A stretch of DNA of 63,117 nucleotides, taken from the NCBI RefSeq assembly GCF_001428665.1, contig NZ_LMIJ01000046.1, positions 88,386-151,502 of the forward strand, read 5' to 3'. The notes beneath the pieces are model-generated. The model had not been told where the DNA came from. It saw nothing but the letters and a program-made list of their open reading frames with translations, and searched no databases. This DNA is from Acidovorax sp. Root219. GTDB lineage: Bacteria; Pseudomonadota; Gammaproteobacteria; Burkholderiales; Burkholderiaceae_C. Positions 11,651 to 20,305 of this stretch are shown here, in pieces. A program made the translations under genes and the position numbers. Position 1 is the first letter of the stretch, and each line of letters begins with the position of its first letter.

Positions 11651-12651
11651 GAAGTCTGTGTGTAGAAAGGAATGAACAATCGGGTGGCGTCGTTACCGAC
11701 GGTGCGCACCCATTCGCGTGAAAAACGTTCGCCCAGGCGGCCGATCTCGCGGCCCAGGTCCAGCGACAGGCGCTCGACGGCCATGCCATGGGACTTGAGG
11801 TCGCCCACGGCATTGCGCAGCGCCGCCTCGCTCATGGTCCAGCCCCGGTCCTCGGCCACCTTGGCCGAGTCCAGCAGCCCCTTGCGCGCCGCGGGAGACA
11901 GCGCATCCATGGCCTTCTTGCTGGCGAAAACCATGTTCTTCGGAATCCAGGCATTGAGCTCGTAGTAGAACTTGGCGTGCGTCCACACCTGGCTTTCGGC
12001 CCCGGTGGCCGACGACGTGATCATGGCTTCGATTTGGCCCGAGGCCAGGGCCTTGGGAATGTCGGCCGTGGCCACATCCACCGGTGTGGCGCCGAGCAGC
12101 TCGGCAATGCGCACCGTCGTGGCGTTGTAGGTGCGCATCTTCAGGCCCTGAAAGTCTGATTTGGTGCGCACCGGCTTGACCGAGAACAGGCCCTGCGGCG
12201 GCCAGGCCACGGCATACAGAGGCACCAGCCCCTTGGCGGCCAGAGCCGTCTCGATCAGCGGCGCCTGGTACTGCCACAGGCGCCGCGCATCCTTGTAGGT
12301 AGACAGCACGAAGGGCACCGAGTCGGCCCCGGCCAGGGGCACGTCCTTGACGATGCCAGCCATCAGCACTTCGCCTGCCTCGGCCTTGCCCGACTGCACC
12401 GCCCCGAAGATCTCGGGCAGCTTGACCAGGCTGTTGTTGGAATGCACGGCGATGGCCAGTTCCCCGCCCGAGGCCTTGCCCACGTCCTGTGCGAAAAGTT
12501 CCGCATTCTGGGTGTGGAAGGTTTCCGGCTTGTAGCCAGTGGCCAGCTTCCATTGCACCGCGGCGCGCGCACCCACGCCCACCAGACCCAGGCAACCGCC
12601 CAATACGGTGGCACCTGCGCCACCCAGCCAATCACGTCGCTGCACAGACAT
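11647..12651 (-). CDS. TRAP transporter periplasmic binding protein (DctP family), copy 1
   Basis: 334 aa. The start at 12651 is preferred over an in-frame ATG nine codons upstream because AAGGGAG lies 5 nt before it. The N-terminus is Arg-rich (MSVQRRDW) with a hydrophobic segment, compatible with Tat or Sec export. Family signatures include LATGYKPETFHTQN, YAVAWPPQG and LKMRTYNATTVRIAELLG, where the Arg is the carboxylate-binding residue region. It is about the same length as copy 2 (13407-14384) and clearly paralogous, but no permease genes follow it; the permeases are encoded with copy 2. It is co-transcribed with the oxoprolinase. Confidence 0.88.
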   Translation of the reverse strand: MSVQRRDWLGGAGATVLGGCLGLVGVGARAAVQWKLATGYKPETFHTQNAELFAQDVGKASGGELAIAVHSNNSLVKLPEIFGAVQSGKAEAGEVLMAGIVKDVPLAGADSVPFVLSTYKDARRLWQYQAPLIETALAAKGLVPLYAVAWPPQGLFSVKPVRTKSDFQGLKMRTYNATTVRIAELLGATPVDVATADIPKALASGQIEAMITSSATGAESQVWTHAKFYYELNAWIPKNMVFASKKAMDALSPAARKGLLDSAKVAEDRGWTMSEAALRNAVGDLKSHGMAVERLSLDLGREIGRLGERFSREWVRTVGNDATRLFIPFYTQTS

Positions 12652-12702
12652 AAATGCTCCCTTGAAGTGGATGAACATGCACCACCACAGCGCACACGGC
12701 CA

Positions 12703-13233
12703 TCACAGGGATGCTGCCGAACGTGCTGCCTGGTCGTACATGCCCGAGAGCACACGCAGCAAACGGGCCAGCTCGCCGATGTCGCGGTTCAGGGCATCGT
12801 CGGCATGCAGCGCATCGATCAGGCAGCGCTCGCGGATCTCGCGGTAGCGCTGCACGTAAGCCCGGCCCACATCGGTGGCCGCATAGGTCACCTCCTTGCC
12901 GTTCTTCTGCGAGGCCACCACGCCCAGGTTCTGCAGCTTTTTCAAAGCGTAGTTCACCAGGTGCGTGTCTTCCACGTTCATGATGAAGCAGATGTCGGCC
13001 AGGCGCTTGTCACGCGCCCGGTGGGTCACATGGTGCAGCACCACCACGTCCAGCGGTGTCAGGTCCTTGAGGCCCGCGGCGGACATGCAGTGCACCACCC
13101 AGCGATGAAAGGCATTGCCCGCGACGATGAGCCCGAACTCGAACTCGCTCATTTCGGCGCTCTGCGCAGACACCAGGTGCGCTGACGAGACGATGGGGCC
13201 GGAATCGCCCTTGGCCCGGGCCGCAGGTTTCAT
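12703..13233 (-). CDS. MarR-type winged-helix regulator
   Basis: 176 aa. The start at 13233 has AAAGG 8 nt upstream; a GTG eleven codons earlier is also possible. The core from about residue 35 is a winged helix with segments LTPLDVVVLHHVTHRARDK, ICFIMNVEDTHLVNYALKKL and the wing VASQKNGKEVTYAATDVGRAY. It lies between the two TRAP binding-protein genes: upstream of copy 1 on the same strand and divergent from copy 2. It is therefore the likely local regulator of both transport operons. Effector unknown. Confidence 0.82.
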   Translation of the reverse strand: MKPAARAKGDSGPIVSSAHLVSAQSAEMSEFEFGLIVAGNAFHRWVVHCMSAAGLKDLTPLDVVVLHHVTHRARDKRLADICFIMNVEDTHLVNYALKKLQNLGVVASQKNGKEVTYAATDVGRAYVQRYREIRERCLIDALHADDALNRDIGELARLLRVLSGMYDQAARSAASL

Positions 13234-13283
13234 GGAAAGCGCCTTTGCAGAAGTCGAAACTGGCACGGGATGTGCATGCGCTC

Positions 13284-13331
13284 ATTGTAGGCAAGTCACC
13301 AATGATTTGTTGGCAATTTGTCAACGTTCAG
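13284..13331. promoter_or_regulatory. Divergent regulatory region between marR and TRAP copy 2
   Basis: On the minus strand TACAAT (13284-13289) is a likely -10 for the MarR gene. A partial inverted repeat GTTGGCAATTTGTCAAC lies near 13311-13327, and TTGTCA within it could be a -35 for the rightward TRAP operon. The overlap of symmetry with promoter elements is what a MarR operator would look like. Inference only. Confidence 0.35.
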
Positions 13332-13406
13332 GCAAACACCTATGCCGTAACGAATTGCTTCCTATACAGTGGCATACCCCCCGTTTTCTACCTTGCGGAG
13401 CTATCA

Positions 13407-14384
13407 ATGAAGCGTCGAATCCTCCCCCTCACTGCGCTGGCCCTGGCCTGTACTCTGTCCGTTCCCTCGGCTTTCGCCCAGACCAAGTGGGACTTGGCGG
13501 CCGCCTATCCGGCCACCAACTTCCACACCGAGAACATGATGCAGTTGGCCACCGATGTGGACAAGGCCACGGGGGGCAAGCTCAAGATCACGGTGCATGC
13601 GAATGCGGCACTGTTCAAGGCTCCTGAGATCAAGCGCGCCGTGCAAGGCGGCCAGGCACAGATGGGAGAGATCCTGCTGGCCAACTTCCAGAACGAATGG
13701 CAACTCTTCGGCGTCGATGGCCTGCCCTTCCTGGCCGACAGCTACGACGAATCCAAGAAGCTCTACGCCGCGCAAAAACCCTTCCTTGAAAAGAAACTGG
13801 GCGAGCAGGGCATGACGCTGCTGTACGCAGTGGCATGGCCACCGCAAGGCATCTACACCAAGAAGGCCCTGGCGACCGCAGCCGACCTCAAGGGCATCAA
13901 GTGGCGCGCCTACAGCCCGGCCACTGCACGCATCGCCGAACTGGTGGGTGCGCAGCCAGTCACCGTGCAGGCTGCTGAGTTCTCGCAGGCGCTGGCCACG
14001 GGTGTGGTCGAGTCGACCATGACCTCCGGCGCGACCGGCGTGGACAGCAAGCTGTACGAACACCTCAAGTTCTACTACGACACCCAGGCCTGGCTGCCCA
14101 AGAACGCCGTGCTGGTGAACAAGAAGGCCTTCGACGCCCTCGATAAGCCCCTGCAGGACGCCCTGCGCAAGGCGGGCGCCGATGCCGAGGCTCGCGGCTG
14201 GGCGGCCAGTGCCAAGGTCAACGCAGACACCCTGGCCAAGCTCAAGGCCAACGGCATGGAAGTGCTGCCGCCCCCCGCCGCACTGAAGGCGGACATGACC
14301 AAGGTGGGCGACACCATGCTCAAGGAATGGCTGGAAAAAGCCGGGCCTGATGGCAAGGCGCTGATCGACGCATATCGCAAGTAA
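13407..14384 (+). CDS. TRAP transporter periplasmic binding protein (DctP family), copy 2
   Basis: 325 aa with a clear signal peptide (MKRRILPLTALALACTL, cleavage near SAFA-QT). The family fold is shown by LAAAYPATNFHTENMMQLA, YAVAWPPQGIYTKKA and IKWRAYSPATARIAELVG. The start at 13407 is chosen because the signal peptide begins there and GCGGAG lies just upstream; the longer open frame covers the promoter region. It is directly followed by the DctQ and DctM genes (13 and 15 nt gaps), so this copy forms the complete transporter. Confidence 0.92.
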   Translation: MKRRILPLTALALACTLSVPSAFAQTKWDLAAAYPATNFHTENMMQLATDVDKATGGKLKITVHANAALFKAPEIKRAVQGGQAQMGEILLANFQNEWQLFGVDGLPFLADSYDESKKLYAAQKPFLEKKLGEQGMTLLYAVAWPPQGIYTKKALATAADLKGIKWRAYSPATARIAELVGAQPVTVQAAEFSQALATGVVESTMTSGATGVDSKLYEHLKFYYDTQAWLPKNAVLVNKKAFDALDKPLQDALRKAGADAEARGWAASAKVNADTLAKLKANGMEVLPPPAALKADMTKVGDTMLKEWLEKAGPDGKALIDAYRK

Positions 14385-14397
14385 GCAAGCCGCCGAC

Positions 14398-14907
14398 ATG
14401 CGCCGACTGCTTGATTTCTTGTACGACAGCGCCGCCGCACTGGCGGCGCTTTTCATGGTTGGCCTGCTGGGGATGGTGCTGCTGTCCATCGTCAGCCGAC
14501 AGCTGCATTTCCACGTCCCCGGAGCCGATGCCTATGCCGGCTACCTGATGGCCGCAGCGGGTTTTCTGGCGCTGGCGCACACGCTCAAGCGGGGTGAGCA
14601 CATCCGCGTGACCCTGCTGCTCAACGCGCTCAAGGGCAAGGCCAAGAAGGCCTTCGAGATCTGGGCGCTGGCCATCGCCTGCCTGCTGGCGCTGCTGTTT
14701 GCCGCCTACAGCTGCAAGCTGGCCTGGCAGTCCCACGAGTTCCACGACATATCCACCAGCAACGATGCCACACCACTGTGGATCCCCCAGATCGCCATGG
14801 CCCTGGGCACCGTGATCCTGGCCATCGCCTTCATCGACGAGCTGGTGCTCGAGATCCTGGACAGGCGCAGCCAGGCATCGCCTGGCGAAGCCCTGCGAAA
14901 CGAATGA
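14398..14907 (+). CDS. TRAP transporter small permease (DctQ family)
   Basis: 169 aa with four hydrophobic helices. The DctQ signature is present as VPGADAYAGYLMAAAGFLAL followed by HTLKRGEHIRV. The protein is the small membrane subunit that pairs with DctM in a Na+-driven symporter. It lies between the binding protein and the large permease, with short gaps that indicate one operon. Confidence 0.92.
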   Translation: MRRLLDFLYDSAAALAALFMVGLLGMVLLSIVSRQLHFHVPGADAYAGYLMAAAGFLALAHTLKRGEHIRVTLLLNALKGKAKKAFEIWALAIACLLALLFAAYSCKLAWQSHEFHDISTSNDATPLWIPQIAMALGTVILAIAFIDELVLEILDRRSQASPGEALRNE

Positions 14908-14922
14908 CACAAGGCCGCCCCC

Positions 14923-16230
14923 ATGAGTGATATCGCCATTACCGGCCTGTTGGTTCTTTCGCTGTTCCTGATCCTGGGCAGCGGTGTCTGGATAGGGCTC
15001 ACGCTGTCCGGCGTGGCCTGGATCGGCATGCAGTTGTTTGCCGCGCGCCCTGCGGGCGATGCCATGGCAGTGACCATCTGGGGCTCAGCCTCCAGCTGGA
15101 CGCTGACGGCCCTGCCCCTGTTCATCTGGATGGGCGAAATCCTGTTCCGCACCCGGCTGTCGCAAGACATGTTCAAGGGCCTTGCACCCTGGGTCCAGTC
15201 GCTGCCCGGGCGACTGCTGCACACCAACGTGGTGGGCTGCACCATCTTCGCGGCCGTCTCCGGCTCCAGCGCCGCCACCTGCGCCACCATCGGCAAGATG
15301 ACGCTGCCCGAGCTCACGCGACGGGGCTACCCGGAAAAGATGGTCGTAGGCACGCTGGCGGGCGCCAGTACCCTGGGGTTGCTGATCCCGCCATCGATCA
15401 TCATGATCGTCTACGGCGTATCGGCCGAGGTCTCGATCTCGCAGCTGTTCATCGCGGGGGTATTCCCGGGCATTCTGCTGGCGGCCCTGTTCTCGGGCTA
15501 CATCATGGTGTGGGCGCTGCGCAATCCCGACCAGGTTCCCGCTGCGGACAAAAAGATGACGTTCATGGAGAAACTCTCGGAGTCGCGCAGCCTGATTCCG
15601 GTGGTGCTGCTGATCGTGGCGGTGTTGGGGTCCATCTACACCGGCTTTGCCACCGCCACCGAAGCCGCAGCCGTGGGCGTGGTCGGCTCGCTGGTGCTCT
15701 CCACGGTACAGGGCTCCATGAGTTGGAGCACCTTCAGGGATTCGCTCATGGGGGCCACGCGGCTGTACTGCATGATCGCACTGATCCTGGCGGGCGCCGC
15801 CTTCCTGACGCTGTCCATGGGCTACATCGGTCTGCCCCGGCACCTGGCCGAATGGATCGCGTCGCTGGGGCTGAACAAGGCCCAGCTGATCGCTGCGCTG
15901 GCCGTGTTCTTCATCATCCTGGGCTGCTTCCTGGACGGCATCTCGATGGTGGTGCTGACCATGGGTGTGCTCATGCCCACGGTACAGGCGGCTGGCATCG
16001 ACCCCATCTGGTTCGGCATCTTCATCGTGCTGGTGGTGGAGATGGCTCAGATCACGCCGCCGGTGGGCTTCAACCTGTTCGTGCTGCAGGGCATGACCAA
16101 TCGCCAGTTGCCCTGGATCGCCAAGACGGCCATGCCGATGTTCCTGCTCATGTGCGGCGCCGTGGCGCTGATCTACATCTTCCCGGGCATCGTCACCTGG
16201 TTGCCGCAGCAGATGGCAACGACGCGCTGA
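14923..16230 (+). CDS. TRAP transporter large permease (DctM family)
   Basis: 435 aa with about 12 hydrophobic helices. Family motifs include LTALPLFIWMGEILFRT, FAAVSGSSAATCATIG and LLIPPSIIMIVYGVSAEVS, and LDGISMVVLTMGVLMP with EMAQITPPVGFNLFVLQG near the C-terminus. It is the transport-pore subunit. Length is normal. It ends the operon 32 nt before crcB. Confidence 0.94.
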   Translation: MSDIAITGLLVLSLFLILGSGVWIGLTLSGVAWIGMQLFAARPAGDAMAVTIWGSASSWTLTALPLFIWMGEILFRTRLSQDMFKGLAPWVQSLPGRLLHTNVVGCTIFAAVSGSSAATCATIGKMTLPELTRRGYPEKMVVGTLAGASTLGLLIPPSIIMIVYGVSAEVSISQLFIAGVFPGILLAALFSGYIMVWALRNPDQVPAADKKMTFMEKLSESRSLIPVVLLIVAVLGSIYTGFATATEAAAVGVVGSLVLSTVQGSMSWSTFRDSLMGATRLYCMIALILAGAAFLTLSMGYIGLPRHLAEWIASLGLNKAQLIAALAVFFIILGCFLDGISMVVLTMGVLMPTVQAAGIDPIWFGIFIVLVVEMAQITPPVGFNLFVLQGMTNRQLPWIAKTAMPMFLLMCGAVALIYIFPGIVTWLPQQMATTR

Positions 16231-16262
16231 ACGCGCTGCCGCCGCGCTGGTACATTGGCGCC

Positions 16263-16649
16263 ATGCTGCCCATTCTCGCCATCTGTATCGGTGCCAGCCT
16301 GGGCGCGCTGGCCCGCTGGCGCTTGGGCCTGTGGCTCACCACAGGCACCTCCCTTCTGCCCTGGGGCACGCTGGCGGCCAACCTGGTGGGCGGCTACCTC
16401 ATCGGCGTGGCCGTGGCGGTGCTCCAGGCCCTGCCGCAGCTTGATCCGGCCTGGCGCCTGGCGCTGGTCACGGGCTTCCTGGGCGGGCTCACCACGTTCT
16501 CCAGCTTTTCGGCCGAGGTGGTGGCCATGCTGATGCAGCAGCGCTATCTGCTGGCACTGGGCACCACAGGCCTGCATGTCGCGGGCTCCCTGGTACTCAC
16601 GGTGCTGGGCATCCAGAGCGCCACCTGGTTTCTGGCCCAGCGCGCCTGA
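16263..16649 (+). CDS. crcB: Fluoride exporter CrcB/Fluc
   Basis: 128 aa, four hydrophobic helices. Family motifs are GASLGALARWRLGLW near the start, GTLAANLVGGYLIGV in helix 2 (the Asn-Gly break region) and GFLGGLTTFSSFSAEV in helix 3, which lines the fluoride pore. Such proteins form dual-topology dimers in the inner membrane and export F-. No fluoride-riboswitch-like structure is seen upstream. TACATT ends 9 nt before the ATG and no SD is visible, so it may be transcribed leaderless. Confidence 0.92.
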   Translation: MLPILAICIGASLGALARWRLGLWLTTGTSLLPWGTLAANLVGGYLIGVAVAVLQALPQLDPAWRLALVTGFLGGLTTFSSFSAEVVAMLMQQRYLLALGTTGLHVAGSLVLTVLGIQSATWFLAQRA

Positions 16650-16742
16650 TCCACCAGGTCTGCCTTGCAGGCGGGTCGGATTTCCTCACAAAAGAGCGAC
16701 CCTGCACCGGAAACTGCCATGGAACCTCGGCACAATGGCCCC

Positions 16743-17606
16743 ATGGACGCCAATACCCAACTCAACGAGAGCCGCCTGGCCGATGCCTGGGCCGAACTGC
16801 AGACGCATGCCTCCCAAGGCAACCCGCTGCATGCCGATGCCTACCGCCTGGCGTTTGCCGACCCCGAATTTTTGTTCCGCCGCGAGACGCGCGGCATCCG
16901 CTTCCAGCTGGAGATGCTCAAGCCCGACCTGGGCCAGGCCGCGCAGGGCATCGAGAGCACCGTGGTGGTCTATGGCAGCGCCCGCTTCGTTGCCCCCGAC
17001 GAGGCCGCCGAACAGCTGACCGCAGCCGAGGCCAGCGGCGACGAGGCCCTCATTGCCAAGGCCCGGCAGGCCGTGCGCAATGCGCGCTACTACGATCTGG
17101 CGCGCCAGTTCGCCCGCCTGGTGGCCGAGCACAGCGAACGCAATGCGCCGGCCGACCGCATCTACGTGTGCACCGGCGGCGGCCCCGGCATCATGGAAGC
17201 CGCCAACCGCGGCGCCCACGACGTGGGCGCGCTCAACGTGGGCCTGAACATCGCCCTGCCCCACGAGCAGAGCGGCAACCGCTTCATCTCGCCCTCGCTG
17301 TGCTACAAGTTCCACTACTTCGCACTGCGCAAGATGCATTTCATGATGCGTGCCAAGGCGCTGGTGGCCTTCCCTGGCGGCTTCGGCACGCTGGACGAAC
17401 TGTTCGAGGTGCTGACCCTGGTGCAGACCGGCAAGGCCAAGCCCGTGCCCATCGTGCTCTTTGGCACCGACTACTGGAAGCGGCTGGTCAACTTCGACGT
17501 GCTGGTGGAAGAAGGCACGATCTCGGAGCAGGACCTGAAGCTCTTTCACTACACCGACGACCCCCAGGAAGCCTGGGACCTGATCAAGTCGTTCTACAAG
17601 ATCTGA
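16743..17606 (+). CDS. LOG-family (TIGR00730) Rossmann-fold nucleotide hydrolase, long form
   Basis: 287 aa from ATG 16743 (an in-frame ATG at 16719 is also possible). The Rossmann/LOG core occupies about residues 75-285, with the signature PGGFGTLDEL (PGGxGTxxE) and GGGPGIMEAANRGA. Compared with the 197-aa LOG protein at 53975 it carries an extra about 80-residue N-terminal region. LOG proteins hydrolyse nucleoside 5'-monophosphates, often cytokinin-ribotides or AMP-like nucleotides. CACAAT lies 9-10 nt before the ATG with no SD. Its function in this organism is not established. Confidence 0.85.
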   Translation: MDANTQLNESRLADAWAELQTHASQGNPLHADAYRLAFADPEFLFRRETRGIRFQLEMLKPDLGQAAQGIESTVVVYGSARFVAPDEAAEQLTAAEASGDEALIAKARQAVRNARYYDLARQFARLVAEHSERNAPADRIYVCTGGGPGIMEAANRGAHDVGALNVGLNIALPHEQSGNRFISPSLCYKFHYFALRKMHFMMRAKALVAFPGGFGTLDELFEVLTLVQTGKAKPVPIVLFGTDYWKRLVNFDVLVEEGTISEQDLKLFHYTDDPQEAWDLIKSFYKI

Positions 17607-17700
17607 ACGCTTCGCGCCCCGGCGCGGTCGGGGGCGGCAGCGGCAACCCATGGGGCCGTCAAGTGGTGAGCGCCACTGAGCCTGCTCTGCTGGAACGGAA

Positions 17701-18771
17701 TCAGCGTATCGGGGGCGGTGACGGAGGCAGCAAGATCACCCCTGGCGGCAGCACGAAGATGGGCGTGAACGTGGGCGGCGGCGGCACGGGTCGGGGTGGC
17801 GTTGTGGCGGGCGGTGTCGTCGTGGCGCCTGGCGTGGTGCCCGTGCCGGCACTGGGCGGTGGCGGCGCAGGCACGACCTCCGGAGGCGGCACCGGTACCG
17901 GCGCAGGACCCGGTGCAGGTATCGGCGGCTGAACCGGCCCCGGTGGCGGGGGAGGTGGCGGCGGTGGTGGCACCGGAACAGGGGCTGGCGGTGGCAGTGG
18001 CGGCGGAGGTGGTGGCAAGGGCACGACCGGATCCACCACCGGCGGCGGAGGCGGCACGTGCACCGGCGGTGGGGGAGGAGGAGGTGGTGGCGGCGGCGGA
18101 ATGACGAACACGCTGGTGCGGTGGCCATCGCCGCCCAACTGATCGCCCGCCATCTGCGGCAGGGGCAGCGCGGGCAAGGGCAGCAGTGCGCGCGTGTTCG
18201 TGTACACCGGCAGCTTCTGGCTGGAGAGCACCAGCACCGCCTCGCCGGCCTTCACGCCGACGCAGCCCGCCTCGGTACAGACCTCGATTTCGTCCTGTTC
18301 GCCGGCCACCGTGAGCTGGCCCTGCGCATTGAAGCCCACCAGGAAGGCCGAGCCCCGGATACCCACCACGGCGGTGGGTGTGATGACCTTGTAGCTGCCC
18401 GGGTTGCGCTTGCCGATCAGGCCCGTGATCGCACGCATGCCGCCGCGCAGCAAGGTCACCGCAAAGCCGTCCTGCGCCAGGTCGCCGCTGTCGGAATACC
18501 GAGTCACGGTGAACTGCGAATCCGGGTACAGCGCCACCAGGCCACCGTCTGTGAAGCGGATCTGGGCCCGCCCCGCACTGCCGGTGAGGAGCACATCGCC
18601 CGTGTCCACTTCGGCGCCCTTGGCCACGCCGCTGGTGGCATCGCCCCGGCGCAGGCTGACCTCGCCGGTGGCAAATTGCACTAGGCCAGCCGCAGCCAGG
18701 CCCGATGCCGGCCAGGCGGCCACCATGGCCATGAGCAGGGCAATACGGGACAGGCGAGGTTCGGTTTTCAT
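17701..18771 (-). CDS. FecR-domain exported protein with long polyproline C-terminus
   Basis: 356 aa from ATG 18771, which starts a signal peptide (MKTEPRLSRIALLMAMVAAW, cleavage near GLAA-AG). A FecR domain spans about residues 30-180, with DTGDVLLTGSAGRAQIRFTD and TPTAVVGIRGSAFLVG typical of FecR-type beta repeats. Cys165 and Cys170 may form a disulfide. From residue 225 to the end the protein is mostly proline, including a run of 12 prolines, with Val/Ala breaks. It lacks the N-terminal anti-sigma region and transmembrane helix of true FecR, so it is not a FecI partner. It follows the SLAM-like gene by 19 nt and probably shares its transcript. Translation of such proline runs would need EF-P. 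Confidence 0.8.
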   Translation of the reverse strand: MKTEPRLSRIALLMAMVAAWPASGLAAAGLVQFATGEVSLRRGDATSGVAKGAEVDTGDVLLTGSAGRAQIRFTDGGLVALYPDSQFTVTRYSDSGDLAQDGFAVTLLRGGMRAITGLIGKRNPGSYKVITPTAVVGIRGSAFLVGFNAQGQLTVAGEQDEIEVCTEAGCVGVKAGEAVLVLSSQKLPVYTNTRALLPLPALPLPQMAGDQLGGDGHRTSVFVIPPPPPPPPPPPPVHVPPPPPVVDPVVPLPPPPPPLPPPAPVPVPPPPPPPPPPGPVQPPIPAPGPAPVPVPPPEVVPAPPPPSAGTGTTPGATTTPPATTPPRPVPPPPTFTPIFVLPPGVILLPPSPPPIR

Positions 18772-18790
18772 GGCTGCACCTCTTCTGTGT

Positions 18791-20131
18791 TCAAAACTCG
18801 CGCCGAACGGTGACGGACCAGATGCGCCGCCGGTATTCGGAGACTGGCAGCGTGGAATCGTTGTGCGTACCGGTCCACTGCGGCGTGATGCGCCAGGCCG
18901 TGGCGGGAACCCATGACACCCCCAGCGAGGCATTCACCTGCCGGTCACGCCGCACCACGGCGAAGAACGGGTCGGCCGCGCCATAGCGGCGCCGCTCCCA
19001 GTCCAGGTTGGCGAACAGCGCCCAGTTGCGGGCCAGCGCCAGCTGCCCGCCCGCACGCACGCCCACCAGGCGGTGGCCGAGGTAGTCCACACCGGCCGCG
19101 TCGGGCTCCTCGCGCCCGCCATGTACGCCCGCATAGGCCACGCTGCCTTCGCGGAACACATGGGCGTAGGTGGTACCCAGCACCGTGCGCTGCACGTCGC
19201 GCAGCGGCTGCGTGGGGTAGTGCAGGCGCGCCGACTGCACAAAGCTGCCCCACTGGCGAAAGCCATCGAGCCGGTAGATCCACTCGCCCAGCACCCCGCC
19301 GATGCTGCGCAGCCGCGTGCCATCGAGCGCGTAGTAGGCGCCCTGCCCCTGCACGATGAATTCATGGCGCTCCGAGCGCCAGGACACACCGGCGCTGGCA
19401 TCGAGCTGGTCGGAATCGAATGCGCCGGCGCCGCCCTCGTTGCGGCGCGGCGTGCCTGCCGCAGCGCCGACCAGGGACCAGCGTGCGTCCATCACGTAGC
19501 GCCCGCGCACCGCCACCAGCGCCGCCAGGAAATCGGTCGACCGCGCCAGGGCCGAAGGCGCCAGCGTCCATGCCGGCGTGCCCGGCACCGGAGACGGCAG
19601 CAGCATCGAGGCCGGCCCTGCGTTCACATTGGAGTCGTGGCCCAGCGCCAGCTCGGCATAGCCCTTGAGGCTGGAGCCGCCATCGCTTGCGGCCCGGTCG
19701 TAGGAGACCAGGAACTGGTCGATGCTGAGTGCTGCATCCACCGGTATGCCCTGTGACCGGGCGAGTTCGGACAGGGCCAGCGCACCGCGCTGGTCCCCCA
19801 CGGCATACAGGGCACGGGCCAGTGCCACCTGCGCAGCCATGTTGTCCGGCTGTGCGGCCACCACGCGCTCCCAGGCCATCACGGCGCGGCTGTACTGGCC
19901 TGCGGCATGGGCGGCGCTGCCCATCGCGGCATCGAAGGCGGGGTCGCCCGCGCGGGCCGCCTCCTGCGCATCGAGCAGGTCAAAGGCCTCGCGGGCAGAC
20001 CCACGTTGCACCAGGGCTGACGCCTGGCCGATCAGCGCGTCGGCCTGCGCCGCCACCACGGGCGCCAGCCACAGCAGGGATGAGAGGGCCAGCGGCCCCG
20101 CGCCACAGCGGGCGAGACGAAAAACACCCAT
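18791..20131 (-). CDS. TPR protein with C-terminal outer-membrane beta-barrel (SLAM-like, DUF560)
   Basis: 446 aa from ATG 20131, chosen because GAGGAG lies 7 nt upstream; earlier in-frame ATGs lack such a site. Signal peptide residues 1-27 (cleavage near VAA-QA). TPR-like helices occupy about residues 30-140. From about residue 155 (GYAELALGHDSNVNAGP) the pattern alternates polar and aromatic residues, and the protein ends in Phe (VTVRREF), as outer-membrane beta-barrels do. The layout matches surface lipoprotein assembly modulators, which move proteins across the outer membrane. The gene is followed closely by the FecR-polyproline gene, a possible substrate or partner (inference). Confidence 0.75.
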   Translation of the reverse strand: MGVFRLARCGAGPLALSSLLWLAPVVAAQADALIGQASALVQRGSAREAFDLLDAQEAARAGDPAFDAAMGSAAHAAGQYSRAVMAWERVVAAQPDNMAAQVALARALYAVGDQRGALALSELARSQGIPVDAALSIDQFLVSYDRAASDGGSSLKGYAELALGHDSNVNAGPASMLLPSPVPGTPAWTLAPSALARSTDFLAALVAVRGRYVMDARWSLVGAAAGTPRRNEGGAGAFDSDQLDASAGVSWRSERHEFIVQGQGAYYALDGTRLRSIGGVLGEWIYRLDGFRQWGSFVQSARLHYPTQPLRDVQRTVLGTTYAHVFREGSVAYAGVHGGREEPDAAGVDYLGHRLVGVRAGGQLALARNWALFANLDWERRRYGAADPFFAVVRRDRQVNASLGVSWVPATAWRITPQWTGTHNDSTLPVSEYRRRIWSVTVRREF

Positions 20132-20305
20132 GGGAAGTCTCCTCATGCGGGTTGGGCGTCTTGCCCCGAGAGAGCCGCAAGGCCACCAGGCCGGCACCCC
20201 AAAGTTGGGCCGGCCATGCAGCTTTTTGCAAACGATGTGAGCAGACGCTACCGAAATCTACTCCGATTTCAGCAGCACAGGCGTTTTTTTACAAAAGGGC
20301 CGCCA

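Noticed and set aside
8036..11665. 1209-codon plus-strand frame opposite the oxoprolinase
   Set aside because: Low-complexity His/Ala/Arg composition, no start signal, and the opposite strand encodes a well-supported enzyme.
16200..16263. Fluoride riboswitch before crcB
   Set aside because: Only 32 nt separate dctM and crcB, too short for the known fold, and no matching pseudoknot is seen.
17720..18120. Tandem GGCGG/CCGCC-type repeats as CRISPR or VNTR
   Set aside because: They encode the polyproline tail in frame; there are no regular spacers or repeat units.
17701..18771. FecI/FecR iron-citrate signalling
   Set aside because: The FecR protein has a signal peptide instead of an anti-sigma helix, and no fecI or TonB-dependent receptor lies nearby.
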